Assembly: GCA_000973525.1 (NCBI GenBank)
Contig: CP004391.1
Span: 806,001 to 870,000 of the forward strand
Reading direction: 5' to 3'
From: Pasteurella multocida subsp. multocida OH4807
GTDB taxonomy: Bacteria > Pseudomonadota > Gammaproteobacteria > Enterobacterales > Pasteurellaceae
DNA length: 64,000 bases
Shown here: in pieces, positions 1 through 10,043 of the stretch
Layout: each line of letters opens with the position of its first letter
Position numbering within the stretch: position 1 is the first letter of the stretch
Notes under the pieces: model-generated
Database searches by the model: none
Told to the model about the DNA's origin: nothing
What the model saw: only the letters and a program-made list of their open reading frames with translations
Program-made: the position numbers and the translations under genes

Positions 1-323
<323 letters not shown>

Positions 324-349
324 CTATTTTTGACCGCACTTTAGCAGCG

Positions 350-928
350 TTAACGGCGTGCCGATTTTGGTCTAAAACTTTCAATCACTTCTGGTTTGGT
401 ATCAATATAGATGCCATCAATTAGTTGTAAACAATAAGGTACCGCACTGAAGATCCCTTTCACCAGCACGTTGCCTTCAGCGTCTTTCACACCTTCTAAG
501 GTTTCTTTAATGGCTTTTGGTTGACCCGGTAAATTGAGGATCAGACTATTTTTACGAATCACACCCACTTGGCGAGATAAAATAGCCGTTGGTACAAAAT
601 GCAAACTCACTTGACGCATTTGCTCACCAAACCCGGGCATTTCACGATCAGCAACTGCTAAGGTTGCATCAGGTGTCACATCACGTTTTGCCGGCCCTGT
701 TCCACCTGTGGTCAACACTAAATGGCAATGGCAATCATCCACCAGCTCACATAATGTTTTTTCAATTTGATCTTGCTCGTCTGGAATCAAGCGTGTTTCC
801 ACTTCAAATGGCTCACACAATGCATTTTCTAACCAAGCTTGTAATTCGGGAATCCCTTGATCCTGATAAATCCCTTGTGAAGCACGATCAGATACTGAAA
901 CTAAACCAATTTTTAAAAGTGCGGTCAT
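350..928 (-). CDS. mog: Molybdopterin adenylyltransferase Mog
   Basis: Mog adenylylates molybdopterin before molybdate insertion in molybdenum cofactor synthesis. The 192-residue product fits the family length. It has the MoCF-biosynthesis fold signature with TTGGTGPAKRDVTPDAT at about residues 73-89, the nucleotide/MPT binding loop, and an early SVSDRAS segment typical of Mog. The open frame extends upstream, but ATG at 928 is chosen because MTALLKIGLVSVSDR aligns with the family start and an AGAGGAAAAA ribosome site precedes it. An uptake signal (complement of AAGTGCGGT) is embedded in codons 2-5. It lies between glnB and the ynbB-like gene on the same strand; no other moa/moe genes are in the window. 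Confidence 0.93.
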   Translation of the reverse strand: MTALLKIGLVSVSDRASQGIYQDQGIPELQAWLENALCEPFEVETRLIPDEQDQIEKTLCELVDDCHCHLVLTTGGTGPAKRDVTPDATLAVADREMPGFGEQMRQVSLHFVPTAILSRQVGVIRKNSLILNLPGQPKAIKETLEGVKDAEGNVLVKGIFSAVPYCLQLIDGIYIDTKPEVIESFRPKSARR

Positions 929-948
929 TTTTTCCTCTTTTTTCTTTA

Positions 949-1881
949 CTACCAAACCCAATAATATCTCACAATATGGAAAAAGATCGGTGCGGCAAAA
1001 CACAGGCTGTCCATACGGTCTAACATTCCACCGTGTCCACTAATCATATTGCCCCAATCTTTCACGCTCATACTGCGTTTAATGGCAGACATGACTAGCC
1101 CGCCTAAGAAGCCCATCAAGCAGATCACTAAGCTCATTAGAATAGCTTGAATAGGCGTAAATGGCGTTAGCCAATGTAATAATCCGCCTAAAATCGATGC
1201 ACTAATTACACCACCCACAAACCCTTCAATGGTTTTAGAAGGCGACAATGTCGGTGCAATTTTGTGCTTACCAAATAATTTTCCCCACACATATTGCAAC
1301 ACATCGCTCGCCTGCACCACAAGAATGAGGAAAATCATTAATAATAAATTTTTGCCTTCAAATCCACCAATATCTAAAGTCAAAATCGCTGGAATGTGTG
1401 AAATACAGAACACTGAAATCATAATCGCCCATTGCACTTTGGTAGAACGATCTAAGAAATGCGAGGCATCACCCAACAAGGCAGACAAAATCGGTAAGAA
1501 TAAGAATGCGTAAACCGGAATAAAAATGGTGAACATACTGAACCAATCTGCCACCACAAAATAATATTGCACAGGCAAGATAATATAGAAACAGGCAGCA
1601 AGTGCAAGATGATCACCACGACGAATATAAATCAGCGAAAGAAACTCACGCAACGCCATAAATGAAATGATAAAAAAGAGGGCAATAACGCCGTAAAAGC
1701 CGATAAATGCCGCCGCAAAAATGATTAAAATCATCACCCACCACGCATTAATGCGTGCATTCAAGTTATCAATCACTGCGTGCGGGGTCGAAAAGCCGAC
1801 TTTCCATTTCAACGCATAACCAATAGTAGAGGCAATCACGAGCGTTGCAATTAATCCCCAAAACAATGTCCACATTTCCAT
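949..1881 (-). CDS. ynbB: CdsA-family phosphatidate cytidylyltransferase, YnbB-like
   Basis: A polytopic inner-membrane protein of 310 residues with about eight hydrophobic segments. CdsA enzymes make CDP-diacylglycerol from CTP and phosphatidate. The C-terminal CDP-diglyceride synthase signature is present (SAIKRSMSVKDWG followed by SGHGGMLDRMDS). This is a second CdsA paralogue in the window; the housekeeping copy is at 13802-14668. It sits directly after an acyltransferase and a YnbA-like CDP-alcohol phosphotransferase with gaps of one or two bases, so the three are almost certainly one operon, as in enterobacterial ynb clusters. The role is inferred as an accessory phospholipid pathway; the final lipid is unknown. 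Start may be ATG 1881 or, two codons later, ATG 1875. Confidence 0.82.
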   Translation of the reverse strand: MEMWTLFWGLIATLVIASTIGYALKWKVGFSTPHAVIDNLNARINAWWVMILIIFAAAFIGFYGVIALFFIISFMALREFLSLIYIRRGDHLALAACFYIILPVQYYFVVADWFSMFTIFIPVYAFLFLPILSALLGDASHFLDRSTKVQWAIMISVFCISHIPAILTLDIGGFEGKNLLLMIFLILVVQASDVLQYVWGKLFGKHKIAPTLSPSKTIEGFVGGVISASILGGLLHWLTPFTPIQAILMSLVICLMGFLGGLVMSAIKRSMSVKDWGNMISGHGGMLDRMDSLCFAAPIFFHIVRYYWVW

Positions 1882-1882
1882 T

Positions 1883-2512
1883 TTATGCCCCCTTCTGTTT
1901 TGGATTTAAGTTCAACAAGGCTTGTTCTGCGCGTACCAAAAAGGCTTCTTTTTCTTCGCCGTTTTGATAATGCAACGGTTCACCTAAATATAAGTCGCAC
2001 AATAATGGAATCGGCAGAATAAACCCTTTGGGTAAGACATTGTGCATATTGCTAATCCAAACGGGCACGAGTTCTAACTCTGGATTTTGTTTTGCCACAT
2101 AATACAAGCCACTTTTGAACGGTTGCAATGCCACATCATCGTCCATTTTGCGTGTGCCTTCAGGGAAAATAATCAGCGAGCTTTCTTTTAGCACTTCACT
2201 GATTTTATCGGTAATTGCTTGAGGATTATCACCACCACGCTCAATCAGCAACATATTAAACACGTTTTCCGCTAAGAAACGACGGATTTTGCCTTTTGAC
2301 CAATAATCCGCGCCTGCCACGGGGCGTGTATTTTTGCGGACTTCGTAAGGTAACGAGACCCACAATAAAATAAAATCACCGTGGCTATTGTGGTTCGCAT
2401 AATACAAACGATTTTTGCCCACCGATTGCTGCGACACCGCACGTTGTGGGCGAACGCCCGTAATGAATGACGTAAAACGACATAAAATAAAATCCACAAA
2501 TTTCGCGAGCAT
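1883..2512 (-). CDS. 1-acyl-sn-glycerol-3-phosphate acyltransferase family protein (PlsC-like)
   Basis: A 209-residue acyltransferase. It carries the catalytic motif NHNSHGD (NHx4D) at about residues 41-47 and the glycerol-phosphate binding motif FPEGTRK around residue 118, both diagnostic of the PlsC/LPLAT family. It is shorter than housekeeping PlsC. It lies between the ynbA-like and ynbB-like genes with essentially no spacing (1 bp each side), which implies co-translation and a shared pathway: the cluster could acylate lysophosphatidate, activate phosphatidate to CDP-diacylglycerol, and transfer the phosphatidyl group to an alcohol. Acyl donor and acceptor cannot be read from sequence. Confidence 0.8.
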   Translation of the reverse strand: MLAKFVDFILCRFTSFITGVRPQRAVSQQSVGKNRLYYANHNSHGDFILLWVSLPYEVRKNTRPVAGADYWSKGKIRRFLAENVFNMLLIERGGDNPQAITDKISEVLKESSLIIFPEGTRKMDDDVALQPFKSGLYYVAKQNPELELVPVWISNMHNVLPKGFILPIPLLCDLYLGEPLHYQNGEEKEAFLVRAEQALLNLNPKQKGA

Positions 2513-2513
2513 T

Positions 2514-3185
2514 TTATTCTCCTTTTTGTAATTGAGTGGCTTTAAGTGCGGTCGTTTTTTCTGAAATTTCAGAAGGTGACATTGGAGGTGCTTCTGCTAA
2601 GCCAGCACGCACACGTTTCACGCAAGTCAGCACTAATAAGACGATCACCACCCAAGTACACCAATATAACCAATGTGGTAAATGTGGCACGAAGGCATAA
2701 ACTAAACCTAACACGCCAAATAAAAAGGCACGATCACTTTTGCCTAAAGGACCATCATAACGTCGAGTTTGCCCTTGTACTTGCCCTAATACACCACAAA
2801 ATTCAGTTAATGCCGCCAGCCAAATGATTAGCCCAATTAATAATGGATTAAATGGGTAAATCAAGGCGAAAGGCAGATATAAAGCCGCATCAGACACCAC
2901 ATCTGTCACTTCATTTAAGTAACCACCTAAACGAGATTTTTGATTAAATTCACGCGCGAGCATTCCATCAATGGCATTTAACGCCATTCGCACAAACAAC
3001 CAAATTGGAATGAGAATAAACAGCCAATGAACCGTAGAAAGTGCGGTTAAAAAAATCCCTAAAATCACAGAAATCGCACAAGCAAGCAATGTCACTTGAT
3101 TTGCAGTGACACCTCGTGCGGCTAATTTCACCACCGTTGGGCGTAACAGATTTTGGAATTTCGGTTTGAGATCATAAATGCTCAT
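2514..3185 (-). CDS. ynbA: CDP-alcohol phosphatidyltransferase family protein, YnbA-like
   Basis: A 223-residue membrane protein of the CDP-alcohol phosphotransferase superfamily, which transfers a phosphatidyl group from CDP-diacylglycerol to an alcohol. The motif region reads ALNAIDGMLAREFN then SRLGGYLNEVTDVVSD. The family consensus is Dx2DGx2ARx8Gx3Dx3D; here the first and third aspartates are asparagine (NAIDG and YLNEVTD), while the second and fourth are kept. From memory E. coli YnbA shows the same substitutions, so this is a subfamily trait rather than decay. Six hydrophobic segments are visible. It is first in the three-gene operon with the acyltransferase and ynbB. An uptake signal lies near its 3' end (about 2544). 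Confidence 0.82.
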   Translation of the reverse strand: MSIYDLKPKFQNLLRPTVVKLAARGVTANQVTLLACAISVILGIFLTALSTVHWLFILIPIWLFVRMALNAIDGMLAREFNQKSRLGGYLNEVTDVVSDAALYLPFALIYPFNPLLIGLIIWLAALTEFCGVLGQVQGQTRRYDGPLGKSDRAFLFGVLGLVYAFVPHLPHWLYWCTWVVIVLLVLTCVKRVRAGLAEAPPMSPSEISEKTTALKATQLQKGE

Positions 3186-3195
3186 TTCGCCTCCT

Positions 3196-5055
3196 TTAAA
3201 ATGGGAACAGTAAAGGAATTAAAAATACGCTCACAATCATCACTAATAAGGTAAAAGGCACGCCGACTTTGACGAAATCCGCAAATTTATAACCACCCGG
3301 ACCAAGCACCATCGTATTTACTGGAGAAGAAACTGGTGTCATAAAGGCGGCTGATGCGGCTACCGCGATAATCATGGCAAATGGCATTGGCGATACTTGC
3401 AGTTTATGAGCAATTGTAATTGCAATCGGTGCCATTAAAATTGCTGTGGCGGTATTCGAAATAAACAAGCTGACCGCCGCACACAATAAGAATAAACTCA
3501 TTAATACCGCATGCAGACCGAGATCGCCGACGGCATCTAGCATGAGCTTCACAGCTAAGTCCACGCCTCCCGTTTTCTGTAAGGCAATAGAAAACGGCAT
3601 CATGCCTACGATCAACACCAAACTCGACCAGTGGATAGACTCATATGCACTTTTACCATCCACACAACGAAAATAGCCTAACATCAAACAAGCAATCAGT
3701 GCGGCGATAACATTCGGTACAATACCCGTGACCATCAAAAACACCATAGTTAAAATAGATAACACAGCATGAGGTGCTTGACTGGCGGCAGGTACCGCAC
3801 GTTCCATTTCTAATGGGTAGTTCAAAACATAAAAATCTTTGACATGATTTTGCATTTGTTCAATGGCTTTCCAATCGCCGACAACTAAAATCAAATCGCC
3901 TAAAGAGTAGCTGACTTCCGAAAAATTACCTGCCAACACCTCACCATCACGTTTTACGCCCACCACATTTAAACCAAATTGTGAGCGGAAACGTAACTCG
4001 GCAGTAGTTTTACCAATACAATCCGAATCAGGTACCAATGTAATTTCTGCCATGCCAATAGATTTTGCTTGTTGCGAGAAATTTTGCGATCGAATTTCTG
4101 CAATTTCCAACTGATGCTCTTGACAAAATTGTTCGATTTGTAAGGTCGGATTGGTGATATCCATTAATAAAATATCTTTCTCTCGAATTTCAGACGTACC
4201 CAAGGCAGAAATAAAAGTTGGTCTAAAACGCTTCCAACGCTCAATAGCTAACACATTGAGTCCGTATGTTGAGCGCAAATGTAGTTCGTCTAAATGCTTC
4301 CCGATAAATGATGAGCCTTTTTTAACGACTAAACGTTTTGTTCGCTCACGTAAACCATACTCATCAATCAAATCATTCATAGAACGACGACTAGTATCCT
4401 TAGTTGTTTCCTCATTAGGTTCCGTTAACCAGCGACGAGCAATTAACATATACAAAATCCCCATGGTTAATACCACGACACCAATTGGGGTAAAGTCAAA
4501 AAAATTAAAACGAAATTCGCTATTACGGATTAATTCTGCATTCACCACTAAGTTTGGGGCAGTTGCAATGAGCGTCATCATGCCACTAATCAATCCTGCC
4601 ACACTCAGTGGCATCATCAAACGTTTAGGTGAAATGTTCATTTGTTGACAAATGACGAGTACCACTGGAATAAAAATTGCAACAATTCCCGTAGAGCTCA
4701 TAAATGAACCTAAGGTCGCTACAGCTAACATCAACAAAATGAGGACTTTGGTTTCATTATTTTTAGCCGCTTTTAACAACCATTCACTCACTTGATAAGC
4801 GATGCCCGTACGGACGATTCCCTCTCCCACAATGAATAGTAAGGCAATCAAGATCACGTTAGGATCGCTGAAGCCTGCAAGCACTTCATTTACTGTTAAA
4901 ATACCACTCAAAGAAAAGGCAACCATCACTAACAAAGCCACCACATCCATACGGATTTTATTACGCACAAATAACACAATGGCACTGAATAATAGCGCTA
5001 ATACCCAAAATAACGGGCTTGCCCATAGTTCATTCTGTAAGTTGAAGTCCATCAT
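3196..5055 (-). CDS. SLC13/DASS-type anion permease with two central RCK_C domains
   Basis: A 619-residue inner-membrane transporter. An N-terminal hydrophobic half (to about residue 205) and a C-terminal hydrophobic half (from about 415) flank a soluble central region with two TrkA-C-like repeats (RTKRLVVKKGSSFIGK and AEITLVPDSDCIGKT mark their starts). SISNTATAI-like and AAFMTPVSSPVN segments match the SLC13/ArsB-Nhad superfamily. Members transport sulfate, di/tricarboxylates or related anions with sodium; the substrate here cannot be assigned. It ends 10 bp upstream of ynbA on the same strand and starts just downstream of rnhB, the place where dnaE sits in E. coli. Confidence 0.75.
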   Translation of the reverse strand: MMDFNLQNELWASPLFWVLALLFSAIVLFVRNKIRMDVVALLVMVAFSLSGILTVNEVLAGFSDPNVILIALLFIVGEGIVRTGIAYQVSEWLLKAAKNNETKVLILLMLAVATLGSFMSSTGIVAIFIPVVLVICQQMNISPKRLMMPLSVAGLISGMMTLIATAPNLVVNAELIRNSEFRFNFFDFTPIGVVVLTMGILYMLIARRWLTEPNEETTKDTSRRSMNDLIDEYGLRERTKRLVVKKGSSFIGKHLDELHLRSTYGLNVLAIERWKRFRPTFISALGTSEIREKDILLMDITNPTLQIEQFCQEHQLEIAEIRSQNFSQQAKSIGMAEITLVPDSDCIGKTTAELRFRSQFGLNVVGVKRDGEVLAGNFSEVSYSLGDLILVVGDWKAIEQMQNHVKDFYVLNYPLEMERAVPAASQAPHAVLSILTMVFLMVTGIVPNVIAALIACLMLGYFRCVDGKSAYESIHWSSLVLIVGMMPFSIALQKTGGVDLAVKLMLDAVGDLGLHAVLMSLFLLCAAVSLFISNTATAILMAPIAITIAHKLQVSPMPFAMIIAVAASAAFMTPVSSPVNTMVLGPGGYKFADFVKVGVPFTLLVMIVSVFLIPLLFPF

Positions 5056-5083
5056 CCACTCCCGACCTTAATGTATTGATTAA

Positions 5084-5677
5084 TTATACGTCACCACATA
5101 CTTTTCGCACAGGGGAAAAACTGCGCCGATGCTGTGGTAAAGGACCTAACTCTGCCAGTTTTTCTAAATGTAATTTCGTTGGATAACCTTTATGTTGAGC
5201 AAAGGCATAATCAGGATAATGTTTATCCAGCTCCACCATTTCTTGATCACGTGCCACTTTGGCTAAAATAGAGGCTGCACTAATCGCGGGAACTAAACCG
5301 TCGCCTTTGACAATCGCTTGTGCTGGCATCGCCACATCAGGCACACGGTTACCGTCCACTAACACTAAGTGCGGTTGAATTTTTAAATTTTCGACCGCTC
5401 TTTTCATTGCTAGCATCGTGGCATGCAAAATATTTAATTCATCGATTTCTTCAGGCTCTGCACGCCCTAAGCTCCAAGCCAACGCCTTTTGTTTAATTTC
5501 TTCTGCAAGGGCTAAACGTTTTTTCTCGGATAACTTTTTTGAGTCATTGAGTCCTACAATCGGATGATTTGGATCTAAAATCACGGCAGCAGTCACTACC
5601 GCGCCCACAAGAGGACCACGCCCGACTTCATCTACTCCAGCAATTAACTCAACATCTGTTGGGTACGTAACTTCCAT
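5084..5677 (-). CDS. rnhB: Ribonuclease HII
   Basis: RNase HII removes ribonucleotides embedded in DNA and the RNA of RNA-DNA hybrids. The 197-residue protein has the active-site signature [13 protein letters not shown] at residues 13-25 (Asp16, Glu17), followed by the VDGNRVP segment with the third acidic residue, and the conserved C-terminal QHRRSFSP. Start is ATG 5677. It follows lpxB by 9 bp, the standard end of the lpx cluster, and is probably co-transcribed with it. An uptake signal is embedded in the gene near 5371. Confidence 0.96.
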   Translation of the reverse strand: MEVTYPTDVELIAGVDEVGRGPLVGAVVTAAVILDPNHPIVGLNDSKKLSEKKRLALAEEIKQKALAWSLGRAEPEEIDELNILHATMLAMKRAVENLKIQPHLVLVDGNRVPDVAMPAQAIVKGDGLVPAISAASILAKVARDQEMVELDKHYPDYAFAQHKGYPTKLHLEKLAELGPLPQHRRSFSPVRKVCGDV

Positions 5678-5686
5678 TTGTTATCC

Positions 5687-6856
5687 TTATTTTTCTAATA
5701 AATCCACGACGGCTTGTGCCGCCTGCTTATCCGCATCACATTGAATTAACTTATGTAAATCAACAAAACGTTGAATTAATTGATGACGTTGTTGTACAGC
5801 AGTTTCATCTTGGCTTAAATACACTGAAAGTTTTTCTGCTAATTTTTCTGGTGTACAGTCTTGTTGAATCATTTCTGGCACTAACATTTCATTCGCAAGC
5901 AAATTCGGTAACGAAACATACTCTGTTTTGACTAAACGTTTTGCCAAGAAGTAAGTGGTTGCTTTCATGCGATAGCCCACCACCATTGGCGACTTACATA
6001 ACATGGCTTCTAAAGCGGCTGTACCTGACGCCAACAACGTTGCTTCCGCGGCAATCATTGCTTGCCGTGCATGCCCCGCTAATAAAATGAGATCTAACTC
6101 AGGTGCGACTTGAGCTTTGATTTTTTCAAACTGCTCACGACGTTTTTCATTAATGAGCGGCACTAAAAATTGCACATCGGGATATTGCTGTTTTAATAAT
6201 TGTGCAGCTTTCAAGAATGGCTCAGTTAAAAACTCCACTTCAGCCCCACGGCTGCCCACTAAAATCGCCACATAACGTTGTTTATCGTCTAATTGCAAAT
6301 ACTGACAAGCTTCGGCTCGGCTAGGCTTAAGTGCAATCGCATCTGCCATTGTGTGTCCGATAAAGCGACAAGGCACATCAAATTGATCGTAAAAGGCTTT
6401 CTCGAAAGGTAAAAATGCGAGCACAAGATGGGTTGCTTTGGCAATTTTATAAATGCGATTTTGACGCCATGCCCAAACTGAAGGGCTAACATAATGAATT
6501 GTTTTGATCCCGTTTTCTTTCAGTTTTAATTCAACATCAAGATTAAAATCTGGTGCATCAATACCAATAAAAATATCTGGCTTCTCTGCCAATAAGGTTT
6601 GAATTAATTCACGGCGAATTTTTAATAAACGAGGTAAATGCTTCACCACCTCTGCCAACCCCATGACAGATAGTTCTTCCATATCAAATAAAGTTTCACA
6701 CCCTTCGGCTAACATCCGAGGTCCTGCGATACCAATAAAACGTGCATGGGGATAACGAATTTTTAAACTACGCATTAAGCCCGCACCTAAAATATCTCCC
6801 GATACTTCCCCTGCAACAATCGCAATAATGGGTTGTCGAGTTGTTAGTTGTTCCAT
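5687..6856 (-). CDS. lpxB: Lipid-A-disaccharide synthase
   Basis: LpxB (GT19) condenses lipid X with UDP-2,3-diacylglucosamine to form the beta-1,6 disaccharide of lipid A at the inner face of the inner membrane. The 389-residue product begins with [17 protein letters not shown], the N-terminal family motif, and contains [11 protein letters not shown] and the later [12 protein letters not shown] donor-site segment. Length matches the family. Start ATG 6856. It lies downstream of lpxA, but unlike in E. coli the two are separated by 75 bp that hold an inverted pair of uptake signals able to fold as a terminator-like hairpin. Confidence 0.97.
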   Translation of the reverse strand: MEQLTTRQPIIAIVAGEVSGDILGAGLMRSLKIRYPHARFIGIAGPRMLAEGCETLFDMEELSVMGLAEVVKHLPRLLKIRRELIQTLLAEKPDIFIGIDAPDFNLDVELKLKENGIKTIHYVSPSVWAWRQNRIYKIAKATHLVLAFLPFEKAFYDQFDVPCRFIGHTMADAIALKPSRAEACQYLQLDDKQRYVAILVGSRGAEVEFLTEPFLKAAQLLKQQYPDVQFLVPLINEKRREQFEKIKAQVAPELDLILLAGHARQAMIAAEATLLASGTAALEAMLCKSPMVVGYRMKATTYFLAKRLVKTEYVSLPNLLANEMLVPEMIQQDCTPEKLAEKLSVYLSQDETAVQQRHQLIQRFVDLHKLIQCDADKQAAQAVVDLLEK

Positions 6857-6879
6857 ATTTCGATCCTAGATAAAAAATA

Positions 6880-6906
6880 ACCGCACTTTTGAACAAAAAG
6901 TGCGGT
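6880..6906 (-). terminator. Hairpin made of two inverted uptake signals between lpxA and lpxB
   Basis: ACCGCACTTTT and AAAAGTGCGGT face each other with a short loop. On the minus strand the stem is followed by TTATTTTTT, so it could act as a weak intrinsic terminator or attenuator inside the lpx operon. Inverted uptake-signal pairs used as terminators are known in Pasteurellaceae; function here is inferred. Confidence 0.6.
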
Positions 6907-6931
6907 CTATTTTGCAGAAAGCTTGATTGAA

Positions 6932-7720
6932 TTAACGAATAATCCCACGTGTTGAACGTTTAAAAAACTCAACAAAGAAGCTAATCGCTGATTCTTTCGC
7001 CGCAACTTGTTCAATTTCAGGCATCACTTCTTCTAGCGTTTTGCCGCTGCGGTAAATTAATTTATATACATTGCGAATTGCATGTAAGGTTGGCTTATCA
7101 AAACCTCGGCGTTTTAATCCTTCAATATTCACCCCAAATGGTTTTGCATGGTTACCTTGTGCCATCACATACGGTGGCACATCTTGACTCACCATTGAGC
7201 CCCCACCTAGCATCACATGGGCGCCCACAATCACAAATTGGTGAATCGCAGACATTCCCCCAACAATCACAAAATCATCTAACTCAACATGACCCGCAAG
7301 GGTGGCATTATTGGCTAAAATACAACGATTTTTGATACGGCAGTCATGTGCCACATGCACATTTACCATTAACAAGTTGTCATCGCCAATGACCGTTACG
7401 CCTCCGCCCTGCGTGGTGCCACGATGAATCGTCACACTTTCACGAATACGGTTACGATCACCAATCACGGTACGAGTCGGTTCGCCTTGATATTTCAAAT
7501 CTTGGTTTGTATCACCAATGCTAGCAAACTGGAAAATTTGATTATCACAACCAATTTTCGTGATTCCTTTGACCACAACATGAGAATGCAAAACAGTCCC
7601 GCGACCAATTTCCACATCTGCACCCACAATGCAGAAAGGACCGATCAAAACATTTTCACCAATTTTCGCACCCTCTTCGACAATAGCTGTTGGATGAATT
7701 TGCGCTGTTGAGTGGATCAT
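6932..7720 (-). CDS. lpxA: Acyl-[ACP]--UDP-N-acetylglucosamine O-acyltransferase
   Basis: LpxA catalyses the first step of lipid A synthesis, 3-O-acylation of UDP-GlcNAc. The 262-residue protein is a left-handed beta-helix: repeated hexapeptides start at [20 protein letters not shown]. The catalytic histidine lies in [10 protein letters not shown] (about residue 124), and the C-terminal helical part ends [16 protein letters not shown]. Start ATG 7720 follows a GGAG-type ribosome site. It is 18 bp downstream of fabZ in the usual order lpxD-fabZ-lpxA-lpxB. Confidence 0.97.
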   Translation of the reverse strand: MIHSTAQIHPTAIVEEGAKIGENVLIGPFCIVGADVEIGRGTVLHSHVVVKGITKIGCDNQIFQFASIGDTNQDLKYQGEPTRTVIGDRNRIRESVTIHRGTTQGGGVTVIGDDNLLMVNVHVAHDCRIKNRCILANNATLAGHVELDDFVIVGGMSAIHQFVIVGAHVMLGGGSMVSQDVPPYVMAQGNHAKPFGVNIEGLKRRGFDKPTLHAIRNVYKLIYRSGKTLEEVMPEIEQVAAKESAISFFVEFFKRSTRGIIR

Positions 7721-7738
7721 TCTTGACTCCTTAGGTTA

Positions 7739-8197
7739 TTATGCAGGACGGCGAGCACACATTAATTCAGCTTCACAAACCACTTGTCCATCTACTGTTG
7801 CAACACCAGTAAAACGGGTAATACCGCGGCGTTCTTTAACAAAATGGACTTCTAAAACCATTTGATCGCCTGGCAAGACTGGGCGTTTAAAACGCGCATT
7901 ATCTATTGCAGCAAAATAGTAAAGCTCGTTTTCTAGCTGACGTTGGCTTTTACATGCCAATACGCCTGTAGCTTGTGCCATTGCTTCTAAAATTAATACC
8001 CCAGGGAAAATTGGCTGCTCAGGAAAATGCCCAGTGAAACAAGGCTCATTTACGCTAATATTTTTTACAGCTCTCAACCATTTACCTTCTTCATAATCTA
8101 CCACGCGATCAACTAATAAAAACGGGTATCTATGCGGTAATAATTTCATGATTTCATTTGCTTCAATAGTTTTTGATACAGTATTCTCAATTGTCAC
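7739..8197 (-). CDS. fabZ: 3-hydroxyacyl-[acyl-carrier-protein] dehydratase FabZ
   Basis: FabZ dehydrates 3-hydroxyacyl-ACP in fatty acid elongation and competes with LpxA for 3-hydroxymyristoyl-ACP. The hot-dog fold signature [20 protein letters not shown] carries the catalytic His and Glu. An upstream TTG (8212) is open, but GTG at 8197 is preferred: it gives 152 residues beginning MTIENTVSK, close to the E. coli length of 151, and a GGAAGGT ribosome site sits 6-7 bases upstream of it. Confidence 0.95.
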   Translation of the reverse strand: MTIENTVSKTIEANEIMKLLPHRYPFLLVDRVVDYEEGKWLRAVKNISVNEPCFTGHFPEQPIFPGVLILEAMAQATGVLACKSQRQLENELYYFAAIDNARFKRPVLPGDQMVLEVHFVKERRGITRFTGVATVDGQVVCEAELMCARRPA

Positions 8198-8266
8198 AAT
8201 CGTACCTTCCAATAAAAAATAAAATAATAACTATCTAAAATTATACGGTATTTATACACTGAATAC

Positions 8267-8298
8267 AAAACGAACCGCGAGAAAGTGCGGTTCGTTTT
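8267..8298 (-). terminator. Hairpin containing an uptake signal between lpxD and fabZ
   Basis: AAAACGAACCGC pairs perfectly with GCGGTTCGTTTT (12 bp) across an 8-base loop that contains part of AAGTGCGGT. It lies right after the lpxD stop. On the minus strand the stem ends GTTCGTTTTG, so it may be a weak terminator or processing stem within the operon. Confidence 0.55.
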
Positions 8299-8301
8299 CA
8301 G

Positions 8302-9330
8302 CTATTTTTTCTCTATTTGCTTTTCCAATGCTTTCAGGCGCTTGTTCATCCCATCAATCCCCAACGTCAATGCCGCTGTTTTACGCCATTCTTTATTAGT
8401 TTGTAGCGGGATACCTGAAGAATATACCCCTGGTTCAGTGATTGGACGCATCACCATCCCCATGCCAGTAATCGTCACCTGATCACAAATTTCCATATGA
8501 CCATTAATCACACTCGCCCCGCCAATTAAGCAATAACGACCCACAGTTAAACTACCTGCCATAATGACACCGCCCGCAACAGCAGTGCCAGTGCCAATAT
8601 GAACGTTATGAGCAATTTGACACAGGTTATCAATAATCACATTGTCTTCAATTACCGTTGGATCTAATGCACCGCGGTCAATACAAGTACAAGCACCAAT
8701 TTCGACATGATTACCAATAATCACTTGTCCGACTTGTGGGATTTTAATCCAGCGACCACGATCATTGGCATAACCAAATCCATCACTGCCAATAACCGCA
8801 CCAGATTGAATTAAACAGTGCTGACCGATCTCAACATCGTGATAGACACTCACATTTGCCCATAACTGAGTATTTGCACCAATTTTCGTGTTTTTACCCA
8901 CAAAGCAGTTAGCACCGATCACAACATCATCACCAAGTTGTACCCCCTCTTCAATCACCGCATTCGCACCAATTGATACGTTTTTACCTAATACAGCGAG
9001 TTCTGAGACTACTGCACTCGGGGCAATACCTGAAGCTGCTTTCGGTGTCTTGTCCATATACTGTGCTAGAACCGCATACGCGACATAAGGATCCTTTACA
9101 ATCAGTAAATTACTATGCTCTGCACAAAAGCTCACATCCGCTTCTGACACCACAAGAATCCCCGCCTTTGAATCAGCAAGCAAGTGGCGAAATTTTGCAT
9201 TTGAAATAAATGTTAATTGCTTTTCTGTCGCTTTATCTAGCGGCGCAATACTTTCAACAACAACATCGGCGTTACCACGAATGGTAGCGCCGATTTGCTG
9301 TGCTAATTCTTGGAGAGAATAAACTCGCAT
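8302..9330 (-). CDS. lpxD: UDP-3-O-(3-hydroxyacyl)glucosamine N-acyltransferase
   Basis: LpxD performs the third step of lipid A synthesis, N-acylation of UDP-3-O-acylglucosamine. The 342-residue protein has an N-terminal uridine-binding domain (about 1-100), then a long hexapeptide beta-helix from [13 protein letters not shown], with the catalytic His in [10 protein letters not shown] at about residue 240, and a C-terminal helix ([13 protein letters not shown]). Start ATG 9330, 13 bp downstream of skp. Confidence 0.97.
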   Translation of the reverse strand: MRVYSLQELAQQIGATIRGNADVVVESIAPLDKATEKQLTFISNAKFRHLLADSKAGILVVSEADVSFCAEHSNLLIVKDPYVAYAVLAQYMDKTPKAASGIAPSAVVSELAVLGKNVSIGANAVIEEGVQLGDDVVIGANCFVGKNTKIGANTQLWANVSVYHDVEIGQHCLIQSGAVIGSDGFGYANDRGRWIKIPQVGQVIIGNHVEIGACTCIDRGALDPTVIEDNVIIDNLCQIAHNVHIGTGTAVAGGVIMAGSLTVGRYCLIGGASVINGHMEICDQVTITGMGMVMRPITEPGVYSSGIPLQTNKEWRKTAALTLGIDGMNKRLKALEKQIEKK

Positions 9331-9343
9331 GATTTAGCCTATA

Positions 9344-9931
9344 TTATTTTGCTGGTGCAGGTGTAGCAGGAATCACTTTTAATACATCTTGAGTAATGTT
9401 TTTTGCTTCATCTGCAAATACAACCGCACTCTCATTCAATACTAATGTAAAATTCTTTTCTTTTGCCACGTTTGTCACCGCATTTTGAATACTATTCAAT
9501 AACTTGCTGGTTTCTTCTCGTTCACGTTTCGCATAATCTTCTTGATACTTGTTTACTTCTTCATCATGCGCAACAACCAATTTATTAATTGCTTCTTGTT
9601 CTGTACTACCTAATTTATTAATTTCTTCTTCACGTTTTTTAATGTCTGCACTACGTAATTTTGGCGCATCTTTTTGTAAAGCAGCAATTTTGGCTTCAAC
9701 TTTTTTCTGTGATGCCGCAATTTTTTCATCCACTTGTTTTTTGTTCTCTGCTAATTTCTCAACACGTGTTTTGAACTCTGCTTCTAATTTCTCTGCAACC
9801 ATTTTACGATCTGGGTGGTTTTGAAATAAGTAGTCACCACTTACAAATGCAATGTTTTCAGCCGCCATCGCGAAAGAAGAAGAGAAAGCTAATGCTAAAG
9901 AAAGTGCGGTTAATTTTACTGCTTTTTTCAT
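9344..9931 (-). CDS. skp: Periplasmic chaperone Skp / OmpH family
   Basis: Skp is a trimeric jellyfish-shaped chaperone that carries unfolded outer-membrane proteins across the periplasm. The product has a clear signal peptide (MKKAVKLTALSLALAFSSSF, cleavage near AMA-AE), then a lysine/glutamate-rich coiled coil of about residues 45-140. At 195 residues it is longer than E. coli Skp (161), owing to an extended coiled coil and a short C-terminal tail ending ATPAPAK. It lies between bamA and lpxD in the conserved order. An uptake signal is embedded in the signal-peptide codons (about 9902). Confidence 0.93.
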   Translation of the reverse strand: MKKAVKLTALSLALAFSSSFAMAAENIAFVSGDYLFQNHPDRKMVAEKLEAEFKTRVEKLAENKKQVDEKIAASQKKVEAKIAALQKDAPKLRSADIKKREEEINKLGSTEQEAINKLVVAHDEEVNKYQEDYAKREREETSKLLNSIQNAVTNVAKEKNFTLVLNESAVVFADEAKNITQDVLKVIPATPAPAK

Positions 9932-10043
9932 CGGTTCATTTTCCTATTAAGTAATATAATATTGAATAAATTCTGTGCCGTACATTTTTACGACACAGAT
10001 GCATGTTTAGACGACAAGTTTTGTTATAAGTTCCAATAAGTTA

